A stretch of 64,000 nucleotides of DNA from Diphasiastrum complanatum (Eukaryota > Streptophyta > Lycopodiopsida > Lycopodiales > Lycopodiaceae), in NCBI GenBank assembly GCA_029204225.1, contig CM055112.1, forward strand, positions 44,463,634-44,527,633. Reading direction: 5' to 3'. The notes beneath the pieces were generated by a model, which saw only the letters and a program-made list of their open reading frames with translations, searched no databases and was not told the origin of the DNA. A program made the position numbers and the translations under genes. The stretch's first letter is position 1. Every line of letters begins with the position of its first letter. Shown in pieces: positions 1-10,776 of the stretch.

Positions 1-8
1 AGAAATCT

Positions 9-593
9 ATGTCCCAGGAAAAGGCTAAGAAAGCGAATTTATGTTTCGTCTGTAAGAAGCCTGGACATATGATGAAATTTTGTCCAGAAAGGAAGAAAGT
101 GTCTGCTCACATGATCGAGATCCCAGGAGGCAATGGTAAGACTTTGGAAATTAACCTGACTAATTGTGAGTGTGAATGCTCTTTTAGTACTACTTCTTTC
201 TTGCCTAATGAACTTTTCTGTTTAATTGACACAGTTAAAGATCAAGAAGTGAGTATTTTATTGGACAATGGTTCAACTCATAATTTTATTGATTCTCATC
301 TTGTGCAGAAACTCAGCTTGGAAACTGAAGCCAACAATCATAGATATAAAGTTTATCTAGCTTCAGGAGCAAAGTTGGAGACTTGGAATGTAAAAGTCCC
401 AAAACTCCTAGTTTTGATGCAAGGACACACAGAATTAGTTAATTTTCATAGGAGTCAACTTGTCTCTAGAAAACCTTATAAGTTCTCTCAGAAAGAGGAG
501 ACAGAGATTTCAAATCAAATAGAAAACTATCTGTGGATGGGACATATACAACTTAGTAAATCACCATGGGGCGCACCACTTAAAAATCTGACG
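9..593 (+). pseudogene. Ty3/gypsy gag zinc knuckle, protease and RT fragment (internally deleted)
   Basis: A 195-residue open frame cut from a gypsy gag-pol. It opens with a CCHC zinc knuckle (CFVCKKPGHMMKFC, about residues 12-25), which in the family binds RNA. A retropepsin-like stretch follows at about residues 75-130, with LLDNGSTHNFID in place of the usual D-S/T-G core. At about residue 145 it jumps, in frame, to the start of the RT domain (FSQKEETEISNQIENYL and SPWGAPL). The end of the protease and the protease-RT linker are therefore missing. The frame stops at TAA before any RT catalytic motif. The window edge cuts the 5' end, so more gag may lie to the left. The domain order is clear; the deletion is inferred from family architecture. 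Confidence 0.8.
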
Positions 594-599
594 TAAAGC

Positions 600-1081
600 A
601 CTCTAAAAAAATTTGTTTTGTATTTTGAGATAACCTTAATTTGGAGAATTGTAAGAACTTTATACATCAGAGGAACCTTACACTCTGTAAGGTTTCTCTG
701 AAAAATTGATTAACCAGAGGTAAAAAATAATTGATATTTACAAACAGTAAAAAAACATTTATCTAATGTAAAAAAAACTCATTGATGGTAAGAAAAAAAA
801 TCATCACCTTATGTAAAAAACTTTAACTTACAGTAAAAATCCGTAGATTATGCAAAAATAGCTCTAAAAAATCTATAATAACACTTGTGAAAATTCTATA
901 ATTTTTGTATCAAATCTGTAAATTTCATGTTTATGGATATAAAATCCTATAGCATGTAAAATCCATGCAAAAATCTAAATTCATGTAGCATCAAAAACTT
1001 AATGTCAATTTATGCCATTGTCAATAGTCTGACACTAATCTCTCAACAAATTATCTACCTATTCCTTAGAGACAAAGGCTT
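600..1081. other. AT-rich stretch without a gene
   Basis: Very A/T-rich, with irregular short repeats built on poly-A blocks next to gta or tgta. No coding potential, RNA gene or terminal repeat is visible. It lies between the gypsy fragment and the 3' end of the minus-strand recombinase gene and may include that gene's 3' flank. Confidence 0.4.
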
Positions 1082-3301
1082 TCAAGTTCGCCAACAGATC
1101 AGCAGCAGAAACAGAATCAGCAAGCTAAGAGTAATGTTGCAATTGTTTAGATTATGAAACTGATGACCAACATGGATAGAAGTTGATCTCCCAATAGTAG
1201 AAAAGATTGAATCTAATCTATCTTGATACTTTTTCATTTCATTTTTCACAGCAATTTGCCCATCTACACTATTCCAAAAATCAGCATCCTCTTTGAAAAA
1301 TGCACAGTCATAAACCTTTTTCACTACACCAGTTTCAGTTGCCTCGTTATTTGCTACAACAACTTTGATAGCCTTACAATTTTCAGAAGCTTCAACACCA
1401 ACAAAAATTTCAAGAAAAACATTCGTAGTCCCTACTGCACAAACATAATCATCTTCTTTTACATCTTTCTTGCAAATGCTATTATTAGAGGTACTACAAA
1501 TTGCATGCATTTCAGCCTCTTTATCTTCAGAATACTTCTCTTGTTCCTGCTGCAATGCATCCTCAAACCGCAATGCCTTCCCATTATGTGTCTCTCCTGA
1601 TATTATGCGTTGCATAGCTCGATCACGTACCATTTTCTCACTACAATTGTACCTACACAAACGACAACATAAACAATAGAAACATAACCAAAACAACATG
1701 CAATAAAACTAAAATACTGATGAAACAAAGCATCAACTAAAAAATTAAAATTAGAAAATCATACTTCCCATATGACTTCGAATCACGATGACCAGATAAT
1801 TGCATTCCATACTCCACATGTACAAAAGCATCTTCCATCCTAATAATTCCAACACCCCTACTAGTTTTGTTAGTGATAGTCTAATTTTTCAGGTTAAGGT
1901 CACTGATAAGCCGCAATGTAAGAGTCCTCAGCGTATTCCTACCAACTGGCCTACCAACTGGACATTTCAGAAACCAAACAACATCCGACGGTTTCCATTT
2001 CATGCGAGGTGTCAAAAATAAAGGATGTTGTCCAGATTCCTCATCAGACCAATGAGGACGATAACTGATAAGGACATTGTAAGTATCCATAACATCTGTG
2101 ATACCATAATCAACTACAGGTCGATGATATTCTGGACCACAACAAGAAACATCAAAATGCCAATTCTTTGAAATACCTTGACTATACCTGTTTTAGAACA
2201 ATGACAAAATCTCAAAAAATCATCCAAATAAACTGTAAACACACACAACAAAATCTCTAAAACATACCAAAAACACATCACATATACCATAATTACCTTA
2301 AAATGGTACGCCCACTTGAATCAGATACAAAACTGAAATCAGAATCATTAAGCCTGCGAAGCTCAGAAGCACCACGAACAAAAGAATTTCAAGTACAAAA
2401 GTAGCCAAATCTAAGATTCACACCAGAGGGACTAGTAGGTTGACATATTTCTTGTGCAAGCATCTTAGTTTCCTCCTTAATTGTCAACACATCACTTTTT
2501 TTAACACTTTTTTCCAAACTAGCAAGCGATGAATGAATGACAGATTCATCAGCAGCAAGCTTGGCACGGTTATATTGAGGATCAGCAAGAATGTTAAAAG
2601 GGATAACAGTAACCCCGGTTTCAAGTACACCTTGAGCTTGACGAGCACGTATTAACCTACCAATGCCTCTGAATAAGGCTTGAATACTGCAAGTAAACAT
2701 CTAAGAAATCATAATCCATGAAAAATGCTATCAAAGCAATAATACAAGATGTAATGTAATAACAACAAATGAAAAACAATCTAGCTTCAACTTCCAGGAG
2801 GATACAACTGTCCATCTTTCTTAGTAACCTGCAATAAAAACAAAGCCAACTTCTCCACAAAATCTTTAATATCTGTATGTTCAGAAAGATCTTCAATACT
2901 TTCAGTAGTATTGTAGCCTCAAAAATGCCTCCATTCATCAAAAGATTTACGGGCCCACATCTCAGCATGCTTACTACTACGACGACCACCACTATTCACA
3001 TTATTAAGTTCAACTAAGTCTATATCTCTAAAATGAGAAATTGGAGAGCTTTCAACAACAACATCTCCATTCACATTAACAGTTCCACAATCATTAAAGC
3101 ACACATTTTCAGAAATAGCACCAGAAAAAGACAGAGTAGAAGAATCCATAATATCTGATTCAATGGGCACACAGACACCACAAACAACTTTGTCTCAGGG
3201 GCAACATCTTGCAAATCATTATTATCCTCAGATAAATGAAGATCAAAAGAAGGACAACCAATTACTCCGCCCTCACTATCAACATTCATGAACTCTGCCA
3301 T
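1082..3301 (-). pseudogene. Crypton-like tyrosine recombinase (DUF3504-type) gene, degenerate
   Basis: A minus-strand gene with apparent introns: ATG at 3301, then blocks to about 2805, 2297-2686, 1765-2187 and 1082-1652. The protein matches the pattern of the Crypton/ZMYM-type recombinase domain. It has an N-terminal helical part (EMWARKSFDEWRHF, then QVTKKDGQLYPPGS), a middle part (IQALFRGIGRLIRARQ), the box with FVRGASELRRL and YSQGISKNW, and the C-terminal box with NKTSRGVGIIRM, then SGHRDSKSYGKY. The last Tyr is the likely nucleophile. Splice sites at 2188, 2296, 1764 and 1653 look canonical and keep phase; the donor near 2805 does not. It is broken by a frameshift near 3170-3185 and by stops at 2919 (TGA), 2389 (TGA) and 1881 (TAG). 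Both TGAs fit a lost Arg codon CGA. A 12-bp repeat duplicates GRPV near 1935. It is either a decayed Crypton or a decayed domesticated copy. Confidence 0.72.
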
Positions 3302-3315
3302 ACTAAACTAGAAAC

Positions 3316-3830
3316 AAAATGACAATGCTAAAACTACTGGAAAGGTTATTGAAAGCAAAATGACAGTGCTCAAACTATTGGAGATACTATTGACAGCAAA
3401 ATGACAGTGCTAAAACTACTGGAAAGATTATTGAAAGCAAAATGATAGTGCTCAAACTGTTGGAAATACTATTGAAAGCAAAATGACAGTGCTAAAACTG
3501 CTGGAAAGATTATTGAAAGCAAAATGACAGTGCTCAAACTGTTGGAGATATTATTGAAAGAAAAATGACAGTGCTAAAACTGCTGGAAAGGTTATTGAAA
3601 GCAAAATGACAGTGCTCAAACTGTTGGAAATACTATTGAAAGCAAAATGACAATGCTAAAACTGCTGGAAAGATTATTGAAAGCAAAATGACAGTGCTCA
3701 AACTGTTGGAGATATTGTTGAAAGCAAAATGACAGTGCTAAAGTTGTTGGAAAGATTATTGAAAGCAAAATGACAGTGCTCAAACTGTTGGAAATACTAT
3801 TGAAAGCAAAATGACAGTGCTCAAAGCAAA
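3316..3830. repeat. 41-bp minisatellite, about 12.5 copies
   Basis: Tandem units of 41 bp containing aaaatgacagtgct and ending ttgaaagc. Two unit versions alternate (one with ctaaaactgctggaaag, one with ctcaaactgttggaaat), giving a higher-order 82-bp period. The array begins about 15 bp upstream of the start codon of the minus-strand recombinase gene, so it occupies that gene's promoter and 5' leader. Confidence 0.9.
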
Positions 3831-4220
3831 GCGTTTGAAAAAATACAAAGCAAAACGTCTGAAACTCTACTCAAAGCCATGAAACTCAGAAGGATAGATA
3901 GAAATATCAACAAACATGTACTCAAAAACTCCAGAACGACACATTTGCCATCACTCAGAGAGTTCCATCGCTCAGGCAGCGCTCCATCACTCAGACCCAA
4001 TCCGAAAATGAAGCCAACAGCTCACCCTCGCTCCTTCAACATCTCACTTAGACCAGCTTTCACTCAGACCAGCATGCCGTCACGCCATAGCCAAACAACC
4101 ACTCAAACCATCACGCCATCACGCCATAGAAAACTAGCTAACGCCATCACGATGGACGAGATCACGATGGAAGAGAGGGCGCGGCGCGATAACTCCAAAA
4201 TTTTCCAGAGTAAAAAATGA
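3831..4220. other. Leader region with short repeats, open on the plus strand
   Basis: Beyond the minisatellite lies a region with repeated ccatcac/cactcag words, for example ccatcacgccatag twice near 4078-4131. It holds an open frame of 113 codons at 3879-4220 with Ser/Thr/Arg/Pro-rich content. I see no known domain, and the composition reflects the short repeats, so I do not call it a gene. Confidence 0.3.
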
Positions 4221-4234
4221 GAGGGGCGAGATAA

Positions 4235-4430
4235 CGTAGGAAGTTTCTAGAAGGTGAAATATTTTTTTAATTTGCTTTACATAGGGGAAGGCCCCTGCCC
4301 GAGGGCCTTTCCCATTTTAAGGCCTTGGGCCCTCGGGCGTAGGAAGTTTCTAGAAGGTGAAATTTTTTTTTTAATTTGCTTTACATAGGGGAAGGCCCTC
4401 GGGTAGGGGCCTTCCCCTATACAAAAGGGT
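4235..4430. repeat. 103-bp direct repeat with a GC-rich perfect hairpin
   Basis: Two copies start at 4235 and 4338 with cgtaggaagtttctagaagg, followed by an A/T tract and ataggggaaggcc. In the second copy a perfect inverted repeat (arms 4385-4398 and 4407-4420, 14 bp each, 8-nt loop) reads ataggggaaggccc. The first copy carries a longer, less regular GC-rich palindromic stretch (4285-4337). It may be a small foldback element or a duplicated terminus. Confidence 0.6.
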
Positions 4431-4479
4431 TTGGTAATAAAAAAATAAAAGAGGAATCAACCTAGTCCGCGTGTTGTTT

Positions 4480-5585
4480 GGAATGAGGAATTGAATCAAT
4501 GTTTTGAGAAACTTAAAACAATGATTGTTTCATCTCCCGTGTTACAAATTGCAAATCCAGATTTACCTTATGTCGTGAGAACAAACGCAAGTGATGTTGC
4601 AGTTGGAGCGGTTCTATTACAAATGGATAGGCCACTAGCTTTAGTTGTGTTATACTACACAGGAAAAGGAATTGTTTGCTGTAATCCATGCACTTAAAAC
4701 CTAGAGACACTACTTGTATGGTAGCAAGTTTGTAGTGTATACGGATCACCAGCCTCTTAAGTATTTTTGTTATCAACATGATCTTCGAGGGAGAAAAGCT
4801 CGATGGGCTGAATTGATGCAAGAATTCGATCATGAAATCCGGTACATAAGAGGCAGCTCTAATCAAGTTGCAGATGCTCTTAGTTGGTGATGAACTGAAC
4901 GAGTTGTGTTTCACCCAGATTTCTACGGATTTATATCTTTTGCTAAGAGAAAAATAGGAATCAGACTTACATTTTGGTCACATTTGGAACATTGTTCAAA
5001 TTGGAAGAAATGTGGACAGTGTTGAGTCAGTAACACAAGGGACTCAACTGACTAAGAAAGATAAGAAGATTGTGGAACAATTTACCATTCAAGATGGATT
5101 ACTATTTTGGAATGGAAAAGTTTGCGTACCTGGTGATGATGAGCTCAAACGTAAAATTTTGTTTGAATGTCATGACATACCCTCTGTGCAGGACATCTCG
5201 GTATACACAGGACTCTGGACTTGGTTAAAAGAGAATTTTATTGGCCAAAGCTTAAGCCATATCTCGAGTCATATGTTGTTAAATGCAAGCCCTGTCAACT
5301 AGAAAAGGTTGAGCACCATAAGGCTGGTGGTTTGTTGCATCCGTTAGATATCCTTGATAACAAATGGAAAAGCATATCTATCGATTTTGTAGTTGGACTT
5401 CCAAAGAACCAACGACAAATGATCCTATTTGGGTTGTAGTGGATTGGTTAACTAAGTTAGCTCATACTAGTCAAGTCAACTATTATGGCTTCTAATTTAG
5501 CCCAGATCTTTGTTGAAAGATTATATCGGTTGTATTGTCTGCCTAGTGACATTGTTAGTGATAGAGATCCTAAGCTCACAGGTCA
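4480..5585 (+). pseudogene. Ty3/gypsy RNase H and integrase remnant
   Basis: Broken frames read through the RT/RNase H junction (FEKLKTMIVSSPVLQI, RTNASDVAVGAVLLQ), then TDHQPLKYF, MQEFDHEIRYIRG and VADALS near 4740-4890, the RNase H core and end. From about 5090 comes the integrase zinc-binding domain (FECHD, then ESYVVKCKPCQLEK at 5250-5305) and the start of the catalytic core (WKSISIDFVVGLP near 5365). The frame shifts at least three times. Homology stops abruptly at about 5585, in the SDRDPKL region, so the second half of the integrase is missing. It is a different family from the gypsy element at 15092-21354. Confidence 0.8.
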
Positions 5586-6068
5586 ATGCTTCAAAAAATA
5601 GTGAAGTACATCCATTTTGAATTGCAAATGTGCTTGGATTCATTCAATATAATAATTATCAAAAATATTATGGTCCATTGGCTGTGCACCACCTCAAAAA
5701 ATGTCTTTCTAGGAAGGTATGATTTGGAAATGTTGCATGTAGATCCAAAGAAGAAAAGAAAATGTCTACCAAAAAATCTACCAAGTATTGATAATTTAAA
5801 ATTAAATGATATTGATGTTTTAGCTTTTGATTTTGACGATGACGGATCATTTATGAAAGTCAACTATAGTTATTTTAAAAAAATGACTTGGATTACTAGC
5901 ACAACCATCATCCTCAACTCGTTGCCAATGAGAAATGCTGATTTACAAGATTTTTTGTCGACATTAGATGTTGATTCGAAAGAAGATATGCAACTCGAAG
6001 AGCACCTAGAACTGGATATTAGAAGTTCAATGAGAGATTACTTTCTATTTTTTAAGAGTGTTAAATAG
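5586..6068 (+). CDS. Hypothetical open frame, 160 codons
   Basis: An open frame directly after the integrase break. The predicted protein has a basic patch (DPKKKRK near residue 54), an acidic stretch (FDFDDDG) and an acidic C-terminal third. I recognise no domain. Because it starts at a transposon breakpoint and has no clear leader, it may be a fragment of another protein or chance. Codon use is AT-rich like its surroundings. Confidence 0.25.
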   Translation: MLQKIVKYIHFELQMCLDSFNIIIIKNIMVHWLCTTSKNVFLGRYDLEMLHVDPKKKRKCLPKNLPSIDNLKLNDIDVLAFDFDDDGSFMKVNYSYFKKMTWITSTTIILNSLPMRNADLQDFLSTLDVDSKEDMQLEEHLELDIRSSMRDYFLFFKSVK

Positions 6069-7150
6069 TGCAAAGCATGAGATACTTTTACAAGAATGAG
6101 TTTACAATAGTCTCTTAGAACATTCAGAGTGCAAAGCTTGAGATGCTACTTAAAATTATACATATACATAAAATCATGCAAGAATATGAGATCTAGATTT
6201 GTGCACAACGTTCAAGAATGTAAGACATAAACTAATGAGCTCATTAGATTTTTGAATCTTTAACTTTATGCGCATACATTATTGAAGGGTATGTTAATAA
6301 GAATTTTGTAGATGAACTCATGTGTGCATACTGGCATATAATGAATATTTAATTTCATAGAGAGATTTTTAGAATAACAATATGCTCTCTTAGAGAAATT
6401 CTGTCTGTTCAGATTCTACATTATGATTCAGGAGAATAGTTTATACATCTCCACTTCGTGGAGTTTACAAGATAGCCAAAACAGAGAATTACAAGACTAA
6501 TTAATGTTAATCAACTAATCAGTTAATCTCCGTCGTTGCTACTCGTTTCAGCTGGGCGTGAAGTCTGAGACTCTCAAGCTTGTCAAGCTACCAGCTGGCA
6601 GCGCGAAAGATTCTCCTTTGTTTCTTTCGTTTGCTTTTGTTACTTTTGTAACCTTTCATTTTGCGTTCCTTTGCGGTTGTTGCGGTCCTGGAGGTATGTT
6701 TACGATTCGCGAATGATTCGCGAATCGTTCGTCCTTTGTTTGTCCCTTAAGCCCGCTGACTTTCGCGAATCGTTCGACCTTCGAGTCAAGGTTCGTTGAC
6801 TTTCATGTTGCGGCAAAGTTGCAGGAGTTCACCATTTTTATTTACATGCACCTTTTACTTGGAAGGTGAGTGTAAAAAGAAGTCAATATTTATACATGCA
6901 CCTTATGGGCATTAGAAGGTGCAATGGGTTTCTTTTGGAATCTCTTTCAACGGGTTCCTCTAGGGAAAACACCAATTTTTTTTTTAAACAAGTGATTTTT
7001 CTGACTTTGTAAAGTATTTCTATCCAAAAACAATAAAATTTCAATTTTTTTAATTGACTCTTTACAACAATTAAGCTCCCAACTTGGACTTTTCTCATTT
7101 TGAGGCACCCAAGGCCAGTGTGCCTCAAAAAAAGTAATGCCCTAAGCATA
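6069..7150. other. Non-coding stretch, possible LTR-like segment
   Basis: No coding region is recognised. From about 6291 (tgttaataagaattttgtag, preceded by the purine-rich gaagggta) the sequence resembles the start of an LTR after a polypurine tract. I found no second copy or primer-binding site, so this is only a suggestion. At 6705-6775 the palindromic word ttcgcgaa or close variants occurs four times. The right part, 7080-7165, is AT-rich. Confidence 0.3.
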
Positions 7151-9170
7151 TAACTAATAGCACCCAAACGGGAACGAAAACGTGTTGAAATTGATATCTA
7201 GTTATGTTTTGACAAAACCGATATCATTACCAGAAATTAGTTTCATGTGTTTGCAAATCCCTATCATCAAGAGAAGTGAAGCAATCCAATACATCGATAG
7301 TTCACCACCAGAAATGCGTCGCAAATTGGTCAGTTTTAACAACACAATCCTGTTGCATCCAATTGATATCTACACATACAGGCCTGAAGTCCTCGAAAAT
7401 TTTGTAACTATTGGCATTAATTCGTTGTGACCAAAAAGAAAAGATCTCTTCAAAAAGAACTATATATTGATCAACTAGGATACTATCTATACAAAAACAA
7501 TAGAATAGTCAGATTCACAAATTACCATCCAGCATATCAAACTGAAGGATTTTTTTTTGATATACTGTTGGAAAATGCGAATTCCGAAAAGAAAGAGAGC
7601 TTCTGAGCTCCGTCAACAAAGATGGATCTTATTACACGGAATGCATATTGCGTGATATCATTCGAAGCGAGAAAGATATTGAATGCTATGTTCAGGATTA
7701 TACAAATAAACAGTTGCTGCAAGATGAGCAACGACAACAGATCGTGAACATTCTATTGCAACACAAATCATTTTCATGTGACTTTCTATTTCAAGTTGTA
7801 TTTGAACAAGTAGATGACAATGTGACATCTTTGGCGAAAGATACCAAAGATGCATTGGGTATTGTACACGAATTTGAATCTTTTGGAAATACCTCGTTGA
7901 CAACGGAACAAGAAAATATCTATTCATTTTTTATATCAGAAACTTCAGGTATTTTTGTGCTTTCGGGTACAATTGGAAGTGGAAAAACACATTTCATAAA
8001 GTATCTAGCGTACTCACTTGACAAATTGAACAGACCCGCGTTGCTTTGTGCTACTACTGGTGCCGCTGCAGCAAGACTTAGCAAACGTGCAACAACAATG
8101 CACAACATGTTTTTCATCCCTGTCAATGGCTTATACGTACAAAATTTAATGCCGACTGACATACGTTTCAGAACAATACTTGCTGTTGAATATATCATTA
8201 TCAATGAGATGTCCATGATGACCGCACAAACATTACGGCTTGTTGTGCATCAAATAAATCAAATAAAATCCACCCCATGCAATGCACCTTTTAAAAATTA
8301 TATTCTATTACTAGTTGATGATCATGCACAATTGCCAGCAATATGCAGACATCGAACAGAAAGTCTATGCTCAATATGTCACATTTCGACATCTGTATAT
8401 TGGAAAATGGCTACTCAACTGCATTTGAGTCACTCCATTAGACATTCATCTGATACCTTGTACCTATCATTTTTTAACACGATAAGATTTCGAAAACCCA
8501 CATTTCAAGAGATTGACAATATGTTAAACACACAAATTGTTCCAGAAGACCAACTCTTCCAAATGATCAACTCTGATATCACTATCATATGTACACACAA
8601 AGAAAATGTAAGAAAATATAACAAATATGCATTGCAAAAAATCTTTCAAGAAAATGACATTATGAAATTGCCCATGAAAACAAATGCAACAGACAACACG
8701 GACTTGAAATCATGGCTTGAAGATCATACATTCCACCAGCTAGAAGCAATTGCCAAGAATGCAAAAATAATGATTCTTTCAAATTTGGACATACAAAATG
8801 GCGTTGTGAATGGAGCAACGAGAACAATCGAAGACTTCATCTGGTCTAAAACTGACAAGGAAATAGACTCTATTACGATAAAACTCCATGTGACCAATAA
8901 AAAAATAAAAATCACTCCATCCACAGTGCGCAAAATTAGATATGATTCAAAAACCTACTATAAATGTACCTTTTCACTGACATTGGCATATGCTATCATA
9001 GCCCATAAATCACAAGGCACAACGATCCATGGCACCGCCATACTTGATATTCAAAAAACATTCAGTCCAGGACTAATGTATGTGATGTTGTCCTGAGTCA
9101 CCAAACGAGAACACATATTCATCACACGCTCCTGACGATTTTGATCCAGTGCCACGTATTGTAAGCCAAA
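7150..9170 (+). pseudogene. Helitron-type PIF1-like helicase (C-terminal part of RepHel), frameshifted
   Basis: The left part (7150-7430) matches the linker between Rep and helicase in Helitron proteins: ISSYVLTKPISLP, AIQYIDSSP and DIYTYRPEVLE. After a stop at 7428 and a shift comes RIVRFTNYHP and GFFFDILLENAN. A second shift near 7580 leads into ERELLSSVNKDGSYY and the long helicase frame. That frame has Walker A GTIGSGKTHFIKYL (about 7963-8004), ATTGAAAARL, Walker B-like IINEMSMM, then LLVDDHAQLPAI, and near its end AYAIIAHKSQGTTIH. A TGA at 9094 replaces the Arg of the usual LSRVT motif; VTKREHIF continues in frame. The Rep domain with its HUH nuclease motif is not found upstream. In the family this enzyme unwinds DNA during rolling-circle transposition. 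Here it is inactive. Confidence 0.82.
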
Positions 9171-10195
9171 AAACCATTTCACCAATGTAATTTTCATTTA
9201 CCAATACAACTTCGATGTCATGCCTTTCATGGGATTGAACCAGGTGCGTGCACTTTCTTAAATTTGTTTTTAGTATTTATTTTCCGTGTTCCATATTGAG
9301 CACATGTTTTGCCATTTTTCCCTTTTGTTTGAAAACAGGTTATCGACATGACAACACATGAAATTATAGAGGCAGAAGAGGTACATTATTTCCTTTTTGT
9401 TCGTTTGTGTAAATGCAATGTCCCAAAAAATATATGCACAACTTTTTTGCTTTCTTCTATGACAACGATTGATATTCTCAAATTCTTTGATAGCTATTTC
9501 GAAAACTGAAAGAGGAAACAAGAACATCACAACTTGTGACCTCCGAGCAATTGGATGAGGTACGTATTTGTCCCTCCACACGACAGATGTTTCTGTTGAA
9601 TGCATGTGGGATTGAACCGAGCAAATACAAAAATGGCTTCCATAGCAGCTACACAATGAGCACCTTTATTACATCACAAAAGCATGCTAGAGAAGCTTAT
9701 GTGCATCAACATCATGGAGATCCTATAGAAGGTACAAACTTGTATCTCTTTTTTGTTTGTGCACATTTTATTATGGTGTTTGTTATTAACATTTTCATCT
9801 TATAAAAATATCATGATTTTCATATTCTATTTTCAGGATTTGTAAAGCATTTTTACAAGCTGTTTGCGATTTCAATTCCAAGCTCGATACAAACAAATCG
9901 AGCTGCCATTCAGCACTTCGAGGCACACTGTGATAAGGGATATTACGCAATCCGGAATTTATACTTTTGATATAATATCGCAATTTCTGATTGGAGATGA
10001 ATGACTCGTGCAGAATTAACTGCTATTCAAAATGATCTTGGCAAACAGCTTGGGCACATATCAGAAACAGGAGTGCGCCTCACTGATGGCCCAATCTCCA
10101 TTGATACTGTGTTGAAAGTCCTCGAGAGAGAAATCCTTGACACACCAACCGGTGCAACGACTAATTCACAAGTTTGCAATTTGCAACAACTCTAA
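9171..10195 (+). pseudogene. Exon-like coding block between helicase and GIY-YIG, function unknown
   Basis: Several short open pieces are joined by plausible GT-AG introns: donor at 9244, exon 9339-9380, exon 9494-9731, exon 9837-9969. The exon 9494-9731 reads LFRKLKEETRTSQLVTSEQL and continues to REAYVHQHHGDPIEG. The next begins FVKHFYKLFAISIP and ends with a stop. A further open frame at 10001-10195 (ELTAIQNDLGKQLGHISETG) follows. I recognise no domain. The block has the same strand and spacing as the flanking helicase and nuclease, so it may be part of one transposon transcript. Exon limits are my reading of splice motifs and are unproven. Confidence 0.4.
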
Positions 10196-10342
10196 ATTAC
10201 GTTGCGTTATGCATGCAACTTATTGCACACCTAAATATTCATTGCATACTGACAAATAGCAGCCCATGGATCTCCAAATTTCTCAACAAACAACTCAACC
10301 ACCATCTTCCAGCATCGAGGTATGCATGCAAAACTATAATCT

Positions 10343-10776
10343 ATGTTCTTCAATTTCACACGAATCTTGTTCCACCATGAAAAACTTCATAATGAAAAAG
10401 ACATCTTTCTTGTAGGACGCCTCGCCTCCACCTTCGAAAAGGCCACGAACAAGCACATCACACTATACAAAATAGCATCACGTGTCGGCAAGTTGATTTA
10501 CATCGGACAAACTACCGACTTAAATAGGCGTGTGCACGAACACGCTCACAAACCACCCAAGAAAATGCTTTTGTCCAAGACACATTCTAGTTTTTTTGAT
10601 GCCTTTCATGTTGACATACTAGAAATTGTCGAAGATCGTTCAATTGCAAATAGATTAGAGCACTTTTATATCAAAATGTACAAATCTCAGAACATGAAAC
10701 TTTGCAACAACTTGGCTGGTCACCCTTCAGGCTTGCGCAAATATTGGTACCTAAAACGACGATCCTGCATATGTGT
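10343..10776 (+). CDS. GIY-YIG endonuclease domain protein, 3' end interrupted by an LTR element
   Basis: The open frame from about 10343 carries a complete GIY-YIG nuclease fold: ITLYKIA (first strand), KLIYIGQTTDLNRRVHEH (the YIG strand plus the conserved Arg), LEHFYIKMYKS (metal-binding Glu) and KLCNN (conserved Asn). In the family this cuts DNA and occurs in homing and transposon endonucleases and repair enzymes. The LTR element begins at 10774, two bases into the original TGA stop codon, so the normal C-terminus was about RRSCI and the current frame runs on 14 codons into the LTR. The start is uncertain: upstream codons lack recognisable domain content, and an upstream exon is possible. 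It lies 1.2 kb after the Helitron-type helicase on the same strand. Confidence 0.72.
10769..10773. other. Left TSD of the outer LTR element (atatg)
   Basis: The five bases atatg directly precede the LTR at 10774 and recur exactly after the far LTR at 22121-22125. This proves the limits of the outer insertion. Confidence 0.92.

Noticed and set aside
3316-3830. CRISPR-like array
   Set aside because: Units are contiguous with no spacers, and the genome is eukaryotic; it is a minisatellite.
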